A DNA stretch of 64,000 nucleotides from Amblyomma americanum. Its lineage: Eukaryota > Arthropoda > Arachnida > Ixodida > Ixodidae. Shown here in pieces: positions 24,601 through 35,289 of the stretch. The stretch lies in contig NC_135497.1 in the NCBI RefSeq assembly GCF_052857255.1, positions 183,248,204 to 183,312,203 of the forward strand, given 5' to 3'. Below the pieces are notes generated by a model. The model did no database searches and was not told where the DNA came from. It saw only the letters and a program-made list of their open reading frames with translations. Numbering within the stretch: position 1 is the first letter of the stretch; the number at the start of each line of letters is the position of its first letter. The position numbers and the translations under genes are program-made.

Positions 24601-24606
24601 GGGTGG

Positions 24607-24980
<374 letters not shown>

Positions 24981-25195
24981 CTGCTTTTCGTGGGTAATTA
25001 TGTTTTGCGTGTAAGCAAACCTTGAGAGTGTTCACCAGCGCCACCCTCGTCCATAGCGGTGGACGTAGCACGTCCTGTAATACCGCAAGTGTGACGTAGA
25101 ACGTCATCTAACGGCGAGGGCGGAAACTGTGCGAGAGCCCTCTTGTGCTACCTATGGCATCAAGACTGCCAGAACCGAGACCCCCGTTAAGCTAT
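24981..25195. other. Spacer between direct tRNA-like repeats
   Basis: Single-copy sequence in this window (CACCAGCGCCACCCTCGTCC, then CTGCCAGAACCGAGACCCCC). No gene seen. Confidence 0.4.
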
Positions 25196-25743
<548 letters not shown>

Positions 25744-26038
25744 ACCGGCTTTGAGATAATGCTCTCAGTATGTTTACGGGGGCTGAAGATAGCTGGTGTG
25801 CAGCTGGCTTTGCTTTTTGGCATGTGCCTGATCGCCTGTGCCCTCCCACGCTCTGCGTTGCTGTTTTCTTATCGCAGGCACCCGAAATTGCGAGCTAGGC
25901 TGCCTCAGTTCGCGTGCCTTGCGAGTTTGGTCCAAAGGATGCAGTCTAAAAAAATAAATGTCATGAGGAGTGTGGTGCGCTGCATGAAATTCTGGCATAT
26001 ATGGGTGAACTTGTAAGGGCACCAAACTGCTCAAAACA

Positions 26039-26049
26039 TTAATTTTGTT
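26039..26049. repeat. Target-site duplication, left
   Basis: TTAATTTTGTT, matched exactly at 31962-31972 on the other side of the LINE. Confidence 0.85.
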
Positions 26050-26147
26050 GAGCCGTCTCGAACTGACGCACGTTCGCATCGTTCCGACTTTTCGAAGCTT
26101 TTTGGCCCGGACGTTTTTGGGCTAGGCTCCCAAAAATAGATGGGCCA

Positions 26148-28048
26148 GTGCCATCGTGTTCCTTGTCACCTGTGGACAACAGTTTCAATGCTTCCATGTC
26201 GAAGACTACCACAGGAAACCATCCGGATACATCCGATACGCCCACCGCCGATGCCGCCAACATGGCTCCCGGGGCGCCGCAGCAAGCCGCCGAGGCAACA
26301 TCGCTTCGTAGCGGCACAGATAACGCGGCGCAATCTGTCGCTGTGCTTGACGCCGACGCAAGCATGACGGACGACGAATCCAGCCAAGTGGTTGCGGCGA
26401 TACCTGTCTCCAATCCCTTCTCTGTTCCTTCCACGGAAAACATGCCTGGAAATAACCATTCTCAGGTAGGATCTTGCACTTTTCCATTTTCGAAATTTGC
26501 CAAGCAGTCTAGGATGGGGTTAGGCACTTCTCAGATAACTCAAGAAAACGCTCGCTTGGTGAACAAACGACACGGCGTAAAATTTGGCCGCTCGCAGACA
26601 GCAATAAATGGTTGCTACGCGGATACGCATTTTCAATCGAGGGGCCCTTCCTCGGCCCCCATGGTCACCACATTCGGCAGAACCGATCACTCGGCTGATA
26701 ATGACCACTCTGAAGAGGATGACTGGCAGCCTGTTAGGCTAAAGAACAAAGCTGCAGCTGCCGGTCCAGCCTGTGTTAATCATGCTGTGATAATGAAGCT
26801 AAGTTCACCTGGACAACTAGGCTCACTCCCCGCACACTGGCTGCACAGAGCCATTGCCGATGAGCTTCAAAAAATCCATTTTCACTCAGGCTTTCAAGTA
26901 CGGCCTCTTGAAAGAAGCAGTCAGTTTGCGGTCGACGTATCGCATACGCATGCCAGGGACCATCTTCTTGGACTGCAGTCTGTCTTAATTTCTGGAAAGC
27001 CTACATCTATACAAGCCTATGAAACCATTCGCTCCGGCCAGATCCGCGGGGTCATATATCGGGCCAACGGGCTAACAAGCGAACAGCTCATGGCCAACCT
27101 CACGTGCTACTCGTGCAAGGTAATCAGTGCCAGACCAATGGGCAAGAACGGAGCAGCTCTCATAACATTTGAGGGCTCCAGCCTTCCCCGCAAAATCCAT
27201 CTATACAGCATACTCCTGCCGGTCATACCTTATCACCCGAAATCTGTCATATGTGAGACCTGTCATAAAATCGGACATAGGACAAATTCGTGTCCACTAG
27301 TCGACCAACGTCGATGCTCGTTCTGCGGTCGCCCCTCACATGGAAACCTCGAGGTATGCCCGACAGAACCACTATGCCGTAATTGCGGAGGTCATGACAC
27401 GTAGCTACAGACCCGAAGTGCCCTGTTCGGTGACAGGCTACCAAAACCCTGAGGAACGGCATTGTCCGCCGAATTCGAGTATCGCGACGAAAGGAGCGCA
27501 AGCAACAAGCCGAGCGTCTACATGGCAACGAAACGTTTTCGACGGCTGCGCACAAGAGCCCTGCCAGCGCACAGCGATCACCCTCGGAGCAAATTGTGCT
27601 TGTTAAGGAGGACTTCCCTCAAATACAAAGTCAGCCGTTACCAAAGGAACGAGGCAGTGAACATAAAACTAGAGGGAAAAATGCGCACGGCCGCTCTACA
27701 CAAACTGAGAGCACTAGTCTAAGGAATGCCACACCTCCATCCCTAACGAGATCTCTTGAGCATTCCGCGACGGCGCCAAAGCAAGCACACATACACCGTG
27801 CTTATGCTGAAACTCTCCGTGCTACACAGCGCGGAGCAGAAACGCATCTGGCGCAAGATCGCTCACGCACGGTGCACTTAGATGACGACCAACTCAAGCA
27901 CATTATCGAAATGGTCACTGCTGAGGTGATCAAGCGCATGCTTCCACTCTTAGGACTGTCGCAGGCTTCTCCGAATCAAGAGCCCGGAATTGGGCACACA
28001 TCATCTTCTCTTCCGCGCACCTTCCAGTTTCAAAATGGCGGGCACTAG
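26148..28048 (+). pseudogene. LINE ORF1, gag-like nucleic-acid-binding protein (frameshifted)
   Basis: ORF1 proteins coat the LINE RNA. The frame from the ATG at 26148 runs 418 residues. An acidic/Ser-Thr-rich N-terminus precedes a central fold (VIMKLSSPGQLGSLPAHWLH, then SQFAVDVSHTHARDHLLGL, then RGVIYRANGLTSEQLM). Zinc knuckles follow: CETCHKIGHRTNSC (CX2CX4HX4C) and CSFCGRPSHGNLEVC (CX2CX4HX5C), with a third starting CRNCGG. A frameshift near 27390-27420 ends this frame at 27404. The protein continues in another frame to 28048 (SRRKERKQQAERLHGNE, then AETLRATQRGAETHLAQD, HIIEMVTAEVIKRML). The stop overlaps the ORF2 start, as in many I-like elements. Confidence 0.85.
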
Positions 28049-31000
28049 CGCGAAACCTCATGACATTTTTGCTTCGGACTCTCCTATATGGTTCTTACAA
28101 TGGAACTGCCGGGGAATCCGTCGCAAACAAGCAGAACTTCAAAGGAGACTGTCCATCACGCCGACGCTTCCTCTAGCTATCCTGCTTCAGGAGACTGGTA
28201 CTAATAGGCCCAATCTAATAGGGTACAAACCTTACTGCACCCCTTCCATAGAGCCCCGACGTCCTGGGCCAGGATCGCGATCCGCGAATCCAGTAGCCTA
28301 TGGGCAGGCATGCGTACTTGTTCTCTCTCGCGCTGCCCACACCGAGCTTGATACGTCCGCGTGGTGCACGCAGACGCAAGAGGTAGCGGGAGTGCGCCTT
28401 ACATCAGAAGGGGACCAACAAGCATTGGTTTTTTCGGTTTATGCCAGATCCTTCGGTACTACGACATATCGAGTAGATATATCTTTTATAGAACACTTCT
28501 TAAGGATATATCCTCAGGATCGCGTTATAGTTCGGGGTGATTTTAATGCCATGCACACCAGCTGGGGATATCATCGCTCAGATGCTAGGGGAAGGCATCT
28601 ATGGCAGCACATTGTCAAAGACAAACTGACCATCGTTAACGACCTTACGCTGCCCAGTCGCTGTGGCCAGCACAAAGGTCAACAAGACACTTCTCCAGAC
28701 CTGACATTTGTTTCCCATCCTAATGAGATCATATGGTCACGGGCTGATGATGTCATGGGCAGTGATCACTATCCCGTGGTGGTGTCATGGGCCCCTCGAG
28801 GGCGAAAGTCACTAAAGCGGCAACAACGCCATCGAATAGAGGAGCACGTCTCATGGGACGATTTTCGCAGAATGCTCGGTGAGGTGAACGTTCCCACAGA
28901 ATTAGACGAACTCATTACTCAGATCAACGGTGCCAAGAAGAAAGCCACAACGAAGCTTTCAGTTAAATACGATGCCCCGAAGCCGGACTCCCACCTTTTG
29001 AGTCTGTGGAATCGTAGGCTTCGTGCTCTCAAGGCGTACCGCCGCTCTGGTCGGACATCCCACCGTAGGCGCGCCCTCACCCGCATTACTCAAGAGGTCG
29101 AGCAGTATACTATGCAGCTCACTCTCCAAGATTGGCAGCTGCTGTGCCACTCGCTCAATGGAACAGTTAACTTGTCGAAGGCCTGGCACATATTTCGAGC
29201 TGTCCTTGGACGCAAAAGGCCGATTCCCCCTTCCCAAGGCATGGCCCTGAAATTGAACGTCTCCCCGGCTGATCTAGCTATACAAGCAGGGAAGGTCTTT
29301 TTTCCCCAACCTGAAAAGGTGGATGCCTTGCCTGCGGACCCCGTCTCCGATACATCGAATGATTACGACATTCCCTTCACATTAGACGAACTGGAGGCAG
29401 CCTTGTATGACTCAAACCATAAAAGTTCCCCGGGACCGGATGGTGTACGCTATTCAACACTTCTTAACCTTCCCAAATCACATAAACTTGCCCTGTTGAA
29501 AGTATTCAACGAATGCTGGACCAACGGTGCTCTTCCCTCTGCCTGGAAGGAGTCAGTTGTCATACCAATTCCAAAACCCGGTAAGCCAAGTCGGACATTA
29601 CAAGACCTCAGGCCGATATCGCTGACGTCCAACCTTTGTAAAGTCATGGAACGTATGGCTCTGAGAAGACTGGAATGGTACTTAGACAAGTTCAGCGTCC
29701 TGTCTCCTATGCAAGTAGGTTTTCGACGAGGACTCTGCGCGCAGGATATTCTCAGAAGACTTCATAACGACGTTCTCGCATACCCGAGCAGCACACAGCT
29801 CCGGGTGGTTGTTGGGGTTGACGTCAAAAAGGCTTTTGATTCCGTGCCCCACTCTACCATACTTCAACGGCTCTAGGAAGTGGGGATACGCGGGAACCTC
29901 TACCGCTTCGTGAAAGCGTTTCTTGCGGACAGGACTTTCTCGGTAATGGTTGGGGATACTCAGGGTGCACGGCAACCTAACCGAACCGGCGCACCCCAAG
30001 GCGCCGTCATATCTCCGGCTCTTTTTAATATCGCGATGTCAGGTCTTCCGCCAATTCTAACGTCGATACCCGGTCTTAATTTTGCCGTGTATGCGGACGA
30101 TATAACGCTCTGGACCAATTCTGGGTCCCCTGCGGAGCAGGAATTAGCCTTGCAGACAGGCCTTAATGCCGTCCACGACTACATCAAGAAATGTGGCATG
30201 AAAACCTCTCCGGATAAAACCGAGTACGTGGCTGTCATAAACGGTCCGCGGCTGCGAGCCGAGGCCGAACGAAATCTTATCTCTCTTCATTTAGGGGACT
30301 CGGTTATTTGCCGGAAACAAACAATCCGTATACTCGGAATGCTTATTGACGAGGATGACGGAGCCAAAAGCTGGATTCATAACATGGTGCTTAGTTGCCA
30401 TCAGGCTTTACATCTTATGCGCCGCGTCTCTGCTCGTGGGTGGGGAATCAAAGAGGTGGGACTCCGTCAGATAGCCCTGGCACTCATAACATCAAAAATA
30501 CTGTATGCATATTCCTACATGCGGCTTAACGCGACCCAACGCCTTCAGCTTGAGCGAATCAATCGGAAGGCGATGCGCCTTGTTACTAGCCTACCACAGT
30601 TCTGCCCAGTAGAGGACCTACACGCATGCAGCAAAATCAATGCCCTACAGGATGTGGCAGAGCAGCAATTGCAAGCCCAGCGTGTCCGTCTCTCCACAAC
30701 GGCGGCTGGCCGTCAGATCCTGCGGGCATTAGGCTACAACACTGACAAATTAGAGCTGCTGTCGTCTCCTGCCCCACCATGGGAACGAATCGATTTAGTA
30801 GAGGGTATGCCACTACCAAAGAACATGAGTTCAGCTAATCCCCAAAGGCGCAAAGCTGCCGCTAAACGTCACGAGAAGATGTCATACGAGCTAGCCCAGG
30901 GAGGGGCTATCCAACTATACACAGACGCCGCTCAGTTTCAACTTGGCGCCGCAATAGCTTGTCACGACTCTGAGTCAGATACCACAATAGTTGAACGGCT

Positions 31001-31889
31001 CTCCGAAGAACACACTGTCACTAATCTCGAACTTATTGCCAAACGCCTTTCCATTACTCGAATAGTAGATCGACAGGATCCGGCTCCATGCGCCTACCAT
31101 GTTTACACTGATTCGCAAGCAGCGTACACCGCATGCCGCGCGGGGGGAGCAGACTATGCCGTTCTTAGCGCAATTCGAACTGAAGCCCGACGCCTGCGAG
31201 AGGAGGGCTACCCTATTGTTATTAGATGGATTCCTGCACACGAAGGAATCACTGGAAACGAAAAGGCACACCAGGCAGCGCGCGCTGCAGCTCTTTCCGC
31301 ACCTTTGCCTGGATGCACACTCGTTTCCGCTTCTTGGGCCCATGATGACGTTGCACATCCGTCGTCACCTCCTATGGATAGGGCCGAGACATGGCATCGC
31401 GCACAATGCTATCGCCGCCGCATCCTCCAGCACGTGGCGAACCCTGAGCAATTATACCGCCGCCCACCTAGAACTTTCCGAAGGGTAGAGGCGGTACTCC
31501 TCCGCCGCGCCCAGACTGGCCAGCTTCTGTCGCCAGCAAAGCTCAACCTCATCAACCCGCACTCATACCCGACCCCTCAATGCCCGGCATGCCCGGCCAG
31601 AGGCACGGCCGAACACCTTTTGTGGCGCTGCCCTGCTTTTGACGTGGTGCGGGAGCGAGCACTTCAGTCCCTGGGCGGGCACCGACCTGGCACCTTGCAA
31701 GAATGGGTCGATCCACTATTACACATCGGATCATCGGACGCACTCCGGCTCTGGCGGGCTTTTCTCCTATACTTCAAGGAAGAAGAAGGGCCTGGCAGTT
31801 TTTTCGCAGAGCCGACCACAGGACCACCCCACTTCGAAGAAGAAGTGGAGACCGGCCCTCCTCCCCCTCCCCCACCTCCACCCCCATGA
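28035..31889 (+). pseudogene. LINE ORF2: APE endonuclease, reverse transcriptase, RNase H (one in-frame amber stop)
   Basis: I choose the ATG at 28035, overlapping the ORF1 stop, over 27990. Endonuclease motifs are LQWNCRGIRRK, LLQETGTN, VRGDFNAMHTSW and MGSDHYPVV. The reverse transcriptase shows SSPGPDGVRYS, PIPKPGKPSRTLQDLRPISL, VGFRRGLCAQDI, VDVKKAFDSVPHS, GAPQGAVISPALFNIAMSG and the catalytic FAVYADDITLW. RNase H shows IQLYTDAAQ, NLELIAKRL, VYTDSQAAY and IRWIPAHEGITGNEKAHQAA (D-E-D-H). The C-terminus has CPACPARGTAEHLLWRC. One TAG at 29874-29876 between QRL and EVGIRGNL interrupts an otherwise open frame of about 1284 codons. The downstream frame is in phase, so it is a single nonsense change between motifs 3 and 4. 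The proline-rich end is unusual. Confidence 0.92.
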
Positions 31890-31961
31890 AGCCCCTCATT
31901 TCTGCCGCAAGGCTAGGCCTATTTTATGCAGAAATAAAGACGTATAAAAAAAGAAAAAAAG

Positions 31962-31972
31962 TTAATTTTGTT
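31962..31972. repeat. Target-site duplication, right
   Basis: TTAATTTTGTT, matching 26039-26049 exactly. Confidence 0.85.
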
Positions 31973-32250
31973 TGATCAGCGGTTCTCGCACCAAACTCGC
32001 ATGGCGCGCGAGCTGCGGCAGCTCAGCGCGTTATTTCGGGTTCCCGCGATAAGAAAACTGCAACGCGCTGCCAGTGCGTGCGAGGCCGCATCAGCCATCA
32101 AAACGCAGACAAACGCCCCCGTAACGGGTGTGCCTATAACAGTGCTGTCTACGCGGCAATAGGGCACAGGCGAAAAAGCAAAACGAAGCTGCGCACCAAC
32201 TATCGCTAGCCACCGTGAACGTGCAGACAGCATTATCTCGCACCTGATGA

Positions 32251-32520
32251 CTATCGCTTCGCGGCACTGGCGCCCGTCGAAGACACGGTTTCCATCATTC
32301 GTGTTAAGTCTTGTGGCCTCCTGTATACATGCCACGAATGGCGCCAATGTTCAGCCGAGTTGAATGACAGGCCTTCTGTATTTAAGGCGGCGGCAGTTTT
32401 CCCCCAAAGCTCCCGCTTGCGAGCCGCCGCGTACTCAGGCGAGAGCTCTGACGCAGCCCGTGCCAAGGGCGGATGCTCTTCGAGCAATTCGATGAGCATC
32501 TGCTTTTCGGCGACGGACAT
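32251..32520 (-). CDS. Myb/SANT-like DNA-binding domain ORF (zeste-type)
   Basis: An 89-residue frame whose N-terminal 70 residues fit the Myb/SANT-like module of zeste-type regulators. That module is also the accessory DNA-binding protein of Harbinger transposons. Visible are KQMLIELLEEHPPLARAAS, then ARKRELWGKTAAALNTEG, then SAEHWRHSWHVYRR. The conserved tryptophans (RELW, EHW, HSW) are in place. No C-terminal coiled coil follows; the frame stops at 32251. It could be a domesticated gene exon or a Harbinger ORF relic. The foldback arm lies immediately downstream, suggesting a transposon origin. Confidence 0.6.
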   Translation of the reverse strand: MSVAEKQMLIELLEEHPPLARAASELSPEYAAARKRELWGKTAAALNTEGLSFNSAEHWRHSWHVYRRPQDLTRMMETVSSTGASAAKR

Positions 32521-33059
32521 ACGTGGCCTCTTTGGTGGTGTCGCTATTTCAAATGATAACGGTATTTCACCCAGATTCCCTGGGCGATTTCTTGGTATCG
32601 GCCAAGGAAATTAATTCTTTAGACAGGGAATAAATATTCGTGAATCTACAACAGTGTTCATTAACTTGCACATACGTGCGCTGCATTAGAACAACTTGCA
32701 GTAGAGTTATGAAAGAGCAAGGACGAGCGCGATGGTTTAAACTGTGCACCTGACCGTCTTCCTCGCCCTCGTTCTTTCCCACAGCCGTATTCGTTCAGTT
32801 CTGTCATCGATAGTGAGCGACCACCGACAGCAAACTTACCTCAACATGTTCTCTTCATCGACTTTCGTGCCAAGAGCTTCCTGCGAGCTTATTCCTGCGC
32901 ACCTACGACCTTCACTGCGTTTAATCACATTTTTCTGCGCTTAAGACATCGGCAGAATACCCTGATTTTAGACGACACGTAAAATGCAGCAACTTGGCCT
33001 CGAATCAGCTGTTTTCTTGCAAGCCGCCATGCTCAGGATTTACAACTACCAGCGCCCGC
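32521..33059. other. No identifiable gene
   Basis: Unassigned DNA. The minus frame 32567-32782 and plus frame 32744-32944 have no known motif. Confidence 0.4.
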
Positions 33060-34150
33060 TCATGGCAACAAAACCTACCCTATGGCTAATTTAATTGCAA
33101 AACCGAGAGCGCCTCTGATTTTCTTTCCTCTTTTTAAGTTTGCAACACACCTATTAGCGAAATAGAACGTTATTTTTTAATTCATTGCGTTACTGTTTTA
33201 TTTTTATGCTGACCTGTTCACTCCGCTGTCAGCGCAACTTCGCCGCAACAAAAGTTCTTGCAAGAGCTAATTTCAAAACTGAGAACGCTTCTTGTTTGAT
33301 TAATATTTTTGAGTTCGAAACAGTTTTTTGACAAAATAAAACATTGCTAATTTTTTTGCGACAGCTTCACATCAAAAAGTTAGCATGTGGCCTCTTGTAC
33401 AAATAAATGCTTCAGGGGTGGAGCCTTGTTGGTGTCTGACTGATTACCTGATCCGTAAAAAGTGCTGCCAAACACTGTTTCGTAATTTTGACTTCACGCT
33501 CTCAAACTTGCGGTACACAATAAGGCCCCATAAATGATAATTGGTTTTGGGGGAAAGGATATGGCGCAGTATCTGTCTCACATATCGGCGAACACCTGAA
33601 ATGCGCAGTAAGGGAAGGGATAAAGGAGGTACTAAGAGAAGCGAGGAAGAAAGAGGCGCCGTAGTGGAGGGCTTCGGAATAATTTCGACCACCTGGGGAT
33701 CTTTGACATGCACTGACAACTCACAGCGTCTCACCTTCATCGAAACGCGGCCGCTGCGGTCGGGTTCGAACCCGTGTACTCCAGATATGGCCCCAGCTGT
33801 CTTTCTTTTTCTGGCTTCCATGTTTACGATGAATGATTTTGTGGATGAATTGATAAGGCTGAATCCTTCAAATTGGGCAGCAGTTCACGCCACCTAGCCG
33901 ACGCTTTTCGGCTGTCAGCGCATACCAGCACGGGAGCAGAAATGACTGAGCAGCAAACTTAAATGCAAAACTGAGTATACTTCTTGTTTTGCTTGGTGTT
34001 GTTGAGTTTTAAATACAGTTTCAAAGCAAAATAAAGCATCACTCCTTTTATTCTCTGCATCTTTACAGCGAAACGTTAGCCTACGGTCCCTTGTCGTGCA
34101 AATAAATGCTACCGGCGCCGAGCCACCGCAGAGTTGCTGCTAATTGGCTG
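33060..34150. repeat. Diverged tandem repeat (about 3 units) interrupted by a SINE
   Basis: Units at about 33060-33220, 33226-33440 and 33910-34150 share GCTAATTT or AACTTAAAT, CAAAACTGAGA, CTTCTTGTTT, ACAGTTT, AAAATAAA, GCATC/AGCTTCAC, then GGCCTCTTGTACAAATAAATGCT or its variant. A Ruka-like SINE sits between units 2 and 3. Confidence 0.6.
33549..33785 (-). mobile_element. Ruka-like SINE (minus)
   Basis: Tail (ATGGCGCAGTATCTGTCTCA), purine tract (GGGAAGGGATAAAGGAGG), CACCTGGGGATCTTTGACAT and the pol III B box at 33760-33775 (GGGTTCGAACCC) are in order. The far 5' end of the tRNA head is missing. Confidence 0.85.
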
Positions 34151-34185
34151 ATTCCACCATCAGAGTCCCGTGTTGTCGTTTTACC

Positions 34186-34420
34186 GCGACAGCGTTAAGG
34201 AGCTCGTGTCGCAAAAAAGCCGGTGTCGTCGGCGGCGTTGGCCGTGAGTGAAAAATCACGCATATCGGTGGACACCTGAACCGCGCGGTAGGGGTGCCAG
34301 CGAAAATTGTGAGACAGGCGTCATTTCCTCTCCTTAAAACCACTTTTCATTTCATTTTCCTTCCCTTAGGGCCCGGTTCGGGCGTCCACCGAGATATGTG
34401 AGACAGGCGTCCTTTCCTTA
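34186..34420. repeat. Fragment of GC-rich tick-type repeat, then SINE tail pieces
   Basis: 34186-34260 is the inverted end (CGCGACAGCGTTAAGG and CCGGTGTCGTCGGCGGCG) of the 6640-6912 repeat. 34258-34420 contains two short SINE tail fragments (CATATCGGTGGACACCTGAA, and GTGAGACAGGCGTCATTTCC repeated with a variant). Confidence 0.6.
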
Positions 34421-35082
34421 AATTGTCCAACGGGCCACGCGTCGCGCCGAACGGGCGATGGCGTTCCGTGCACCCCTCGGCAACGCTGCGACACGTTGCC
34501 GAGTATCACTCTTAACGACGAAGCTTGCGTCCTCCAAATTTTTGACGTCACGCTCTCAAAACATCGAGATATATTGAGAGCGCTCTACAATTCGGCCCCA
34601 GGTCATATTAGAAGTCGGGATGGCAGTTCCCCCTTTAATTTTTTGTCTGTATTCTTTAAATTGTTGCCGCCCAAAATTATCACCACAATAGCGCTAACAG
34701 CTCTCGATATTTTAAAAGGCTTATCTTCCAGTTTAGGCAGCACGATAGTTGTAGTGCAGCGTACGAAGCGCAGAAGGACGTCGGACTCATTAGAGACTAT
34801 AGCAGCGCACGCGTACAAGGTGTTTCGTAGTTCGCATGTGTATTCTCTCATCCGTGTCCAATGCCTTCTTGTGGTTTGATGACCCCATGTAACCTTAGCA
34901 ATCCCGCCCAGCAACCTTTGTTAATAGTTGCAGACTTCCAGCACTAGAAGGGAGATTGTTCAGGCTAGTGGGTAATTCACACGAGGTTCCATAGCGCAAA
35001 AGCAGGGACTCGAAAGAACACGAGCGCATTAACACATCCCCTTGATATTTTGTTTCGCTTATGAGTTTACTTTATGGGGGTA
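34421..35082. other. 3' flank of unit C
   Basis: 34590-34900 resembles 2000-2350 of block A around GAAGTCG-GATGG, GCGCAGAA and CTCATTAGAGACTA. No gene is visible. 34900-35080 is unassigned. Confidence 0.45.
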
Positions 35083-35283
35083 TAACGTCCCGAAGCGACT
35101 CAGGGTATGAGGGACTCAGTAGTCAAGGGTTCGGCAAATTTCGACCACCTTGGGCTCTTTAACGTGGACATCTACAATTCGAAACACGGGCATCTAGAAT
35201 TCGACCGCCACGGCCGGGACTGAACCCGTGTCTTTCGGGTCAGCAGCCGAGCGCAATAAACCACTCTGCCACCGCGGCGGCTG
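35083..35283 (-). mobile_element. tRNA-derived SINE, second subtype (minus)
   Basis: Reverse orientation of the 44214-44452 type. Tail as TAACGTCCCGAAGCGACTC, body as TTTCGACCACCTTGGGCTC, then a tRNA head ending CCACCGCGGCGGC. It lies in the 3' flank of unit C and separates it from sequence shared with block A. Confidence 0.75.
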
Positions 35284-35289
35284 GCCCTT

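Larger units (their letters stand above)
21302..24606 (-). mobile_element. Nearly complete Penelope-like retroelement (minus)
   Basis: The element is read right to left. It has a short 5' part beside (TA)n at 24609-24721, one long ORF (reverse transcriptase plus GIY-YIG endonuclease), about 700 bp of 3' sequence, a hammerhead-like motif near the 3' end and a second (TA)n at 21229-21301. Length about 3.3 kb fits canonical Penelope elements. No terminal duplication distinct from the TA tracts was found. Confidence 0.85.
26050..31961 (+). mobile_element. Full-length two-ORF non-LTR retrotransposon (I/R1-like with RNase H)
   Basis: About 5.9 kb long, bounded by an 11-bp target duplication. It has about 100 bp of 5' leader, ORF1 (26148-28048) and ORF2 (28035-31889) overlapping by 14 bases, a short 3' leader containing AATAAA (31933-31938) and an A-rich tail to 31960. 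ORF layout with APE endonuclease, reverse transcriptase, RNase H and a terminal CCHC-like motif places it with I-group elements. The exact clade needs a tree. The lesions are few, so it inserted fairly recently. Confidence 0.9.

Noticed and set aside
26166..26487. Arginine-rich minus frames over ORF1
   Set aside because: Shadows of the LINE ORF1 on the plus strand.
30975..31488. 127- and 129-residue frames inside LINE ORF2
   Set aside because: Overlap the RNase H domain in wrong frames.
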